Assembly (NCBI GenBank): GCA_963697355.1 | Contig: CAVONV010000002.1 | Location: 248,001 to 312,000 of the forward strand | Length of the DNA: 64,000 nucleotides | DNA from: CAVONV01 sp963697355 | GTDB taxonomy: Bacteria > Acidobacteriota > Vicinamibacteria > Marinacidobacterales > DATDRI01 | Direction of reading: 5' to 3' | Part shown: positions 62,729 to 64,000 of the stretch, in pieces | How positions within the stretch are numbered: position 1 is the first letter of the stretch | Layout of the letters: each line of letters opens with the position of its first letter | Translations under genes and position numbers: made by a program | The notes under the pieces: generated by a model | Told to the model about the DNA's origin: nothing | Database searches by the model: none | The model's input: only the letters and a program-made list of their open reading frames with translations

Positions 62729-63424
62729 TTGGCCTTTACCCGAAAAGAGTACATAGGCGAATGCATCTTTTGCGGTGCCGAAACGATCCACTGGGAGGAG
62801 ATTCCCGGTCCTGAGGACGATCCCATGGACTATTCGTTCTCCACGGAATGCACTACGTGCGAGTCTCGCAATGGCGGTCATGCCTCGCCACGGGGTGTGG
62901 TGCCTCTAAGTATCGGGTCACACCCGGGAGTGCGAATTTCCGAGCCGCTGTACATCTTTCTCGAGCTGAGCTCGATTCTCGGTGTTCCGACCCAGGATGG
63001 ATCCGCAGGTGTAGATCATACGCTCGAGAGGTTTGGCAGAACGCTTCGAGAAGTTCCCGGAGCCCGCGTCGTGCTCACTTCGAGTTGGGTGCGCGGCGAG
63101 GTCTATGATGAGGTTCTAAGCTGCTTCGTCGACAAAATTGCTAAACGCTTTATTGGAACGACGCGTTACCCTGAGGAGTCCCCGACCAAATACGAGAGCA
63201 TACGGGCCTATCTTCGACAGAACGCGCTTGTAGACGCCCGGTGGGTTGCCATCGATCATGAACGAGATCAATATCCACCCAAGGCACCGTTGATCCTGCT
63301 GGACTGCGCAACGGGCTTCGATCCCGATGCCGTCATCCGTTTTTTCAGGCAGATAGGCTTCCCCTCGGGAATAGGACCGATTATAACGTTCGCCCACCAA
63401 TTTGAACGGTTTCCGATCGATTAG
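62729..63424 (+). CDS. Zinc-ribbon protein with HAD-like (SAK RNA-repair type) domain lacking the nucleophile
   Basis: A 231-residue protein. N-terminal zinc ribbon: GECIFCGAETIHWEE and STECTTCESRNGG. The rest resembles the HAD domain of Swiss-army-knife RNA repair proteins: LYIFLELSSILGVPTQDGSA, VLTSSWVRGEVYDEVLSCF, RWVAIDHERDQYPPKAPLIL LDCATGF. In active HADs the first strand reads DxD; here it is ELS, so the phosphatase nucleophile appears lost. TTG 62729 has AGGAGGTTCG upstream. Divergent from abiE. Confidence 0.65.
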   Translation: MAFTRKEYIGECIFCGAETIHWEEIPGPEDDPMDYSFSTECTTCESRNGGHASPRGVVPLSIGSHPGVRISEPLYIFLELSSILGVPTQDGSAGVDHTLERFGRTLREVPGARVVLTSSWVRGEVYDEVLSCFVDKIAKRFIGTTRYPEESPTKYESIRAYLRQNALVDARWVAIDHERDQYPPKAPLILLDCATGFDPDAVIRFFRQIGFPSGIGPIITFAHQFERFPID

Positions 63425-63489
63425 TGGCGCCAGCCCCGGGCGTTCGAAATGGGCCAGGCCCCAGGCGTTCGCGACGACCCCCATAGGCG

Positions 63490-63700
63490 TTTGGGAGAGT
63501 TCGCGCCGATGCTGCGAAGTTACTTTTGAGCGCGCCCTAAGGGTCCGGCCAAAAATGGGTAGTTATTCTTGGTCAGGCCCTAAGTCTCTGATCTCGCGCC
63601 AAGGCAAGACTTCCGCTTGCGAGCGGCTTTGCCTCTCTGTCCCCCCGTACACGACCCAGGGCCTTCCCGCCTCTTGGCCTGCCAGGCTCATCTGGCCTGG
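63490..63700 (-). pseudogene. Fragment of a DUF4143 ATPase gene (3' end)
   Basis: DNA from ~63560 to 63690 closely matches 46129-46255, the 3' end of the ATPase at 46129-47304, including ATCTCGCGCCAAGG, AAGACTTCCGCTTGCGAGCG and TGTCCCCCCGTACACGACCC. Weaker similarity extends left to ~63490. The rest of the gene is absent. A degenerate hairpin repeat (63428-63473) lies next to it. Confidence 0.65.
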
Positions 63701-63744
63701 TCAGGCCCCGCTCGACGGCAACCTGTGGATCACTAGCCGCAGAT

Positions 63745-64000
63745 TCAATTGAACCGCAAGTCTGGCAACGCCGTCAGTGGAAGGGCCTCCATACTGGGAT
63801 GCATGATGTAGCGCTCTTTGCCTGGATAGACGAAGTAGAGCTTCTCGAGTCGCAGATCTTCGAGTGCAATCCGACTCGACTTTGTCACGGAGGGTGCATC
63901 CGTGCACTTGAATTCAAAACCATATCGACGACCTTGCCGTAGGAGCAACAGGTCCAACTCCGCGCCGCGCTGGGTACCCCAGAAAAAGGCATCGCGCTCG
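63745..64000 (-). CDS. AAA+/DUF4143 ATPase, C-terminal end (cut by window edge)
   Basis: The frame runs off the right edge. Visible residues (FWGTQRGAELDLLLLRQGRR, YGFEFKCTDAPSVTKSSRIA, LEDLRLEKLYFVYPGKERYI, MHPSMEALPLTALPDLRFN) match the end of the 38440-39594 ATPase at almost every position, so this is a paralogue of that gene rather than of the 46129 one. Includes the nuclease-like E..D..FEFK core. Confidence 0.8.
   Translation of the reverse strand, partial: ERDAFFWGTQRGAELDLLLLRQGRRYGFEFKCTDAPSVTKSSRIALEDLRLEKLYFVYPGKERYIMHPSMEALPLTALPDLRFN

Noticed and set aside
63402..63752. Plus-strand frame of 116 codons near the right edge
   Set aside because: It runs across the hairpin repeat and the antisense side of the ATPase fragment; no coding evidence.

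Overview
The window looks like a chromosomal segment of a moderately GC-rich Gram-negative bacterium, most likely an Acidobacteriota member. The main evidence is four long two-module FtsX/MacB-type permeases of the 'acidobacterial duplicated orphan permease' kind (1-290, 3058-5747, 27698-30106, 35878-38292), one with a PadR regulator. A winged-helix/TolB-repeat sensor, a BNR/VPS10-like secreted protein and several Sec, lipoprotein and Tat signal peptides fit the same lineage. This is inference from gene content. No rRNA, tRNA or CRISPR array was recognised.

Layout. 1-6.1 kb: permeases, an M3 lipoprotein peptidase and PadR. 6.2-11.4 kb: an orphan VapB, an unknown protein, then a tightly coupled three-gene cassette: a DUF2207-like membrane protein ending in a (Cys-His-Ser-Ala)n tail, a radical SAM/SPASM enzyme with an N-terminal PqqD-like domain, and a membrane protein. 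This resembles an undescribed RiPP-type or protein-maturation system and is the main discovery candidate. 11.4-30 kb: an AbrB-PIN toxin-antitoxin (TA) pair and housekeeping or signalling genes (amidohydrolase, BNR protein, Ser/Thr kinase, GDPD phosphodiesterase, FHA-metallopeptidase fusion, alpha/beta hydrolase, winged-helix/PD40 regulator, permease). 30-41 kb: TA modules, a ParB-like protein, an ArsC-like phosphatase, a creatininase-family protein, a permease and a DUF4143 ATPase. 41-57.5 kb: recC, recB and recD in order, but separated by two accessory insertions (44.7-50.5 kb and 54.0-55.4 kb). 57.5-64 kb: a graveyard of truncated TA genes, an intact AbiE pair, a zinc-ribbon/HAD-like protein and DUF4143 ATPase fragments.

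At least a dozen TA modules or remnants are present, many orphaned, truncated or carrying internal stops. Some accessory genes exist as an intact copy and a decayed copy (Phd-RelE at 40.2 and 60.0 kb; DUF4143 ATPases at 38.4, 46.1 and 63.5-64.0 kb). A short dispersed repeat with a GGGGCC/GGCCCC hairpin lies between these modules.

Single-base frameshifts are unusually common and hit otherwise well-preserved genes: one permease, the amidohydrolase, the FHA protein, the hydrolase, HigB, RecB (about three) and RecD (about four). At least one lies in a homopolymer. Either the assembly has residual indels or real decay is under way; raw reads would decide. Coordinates for these genes are given as the restored locus.
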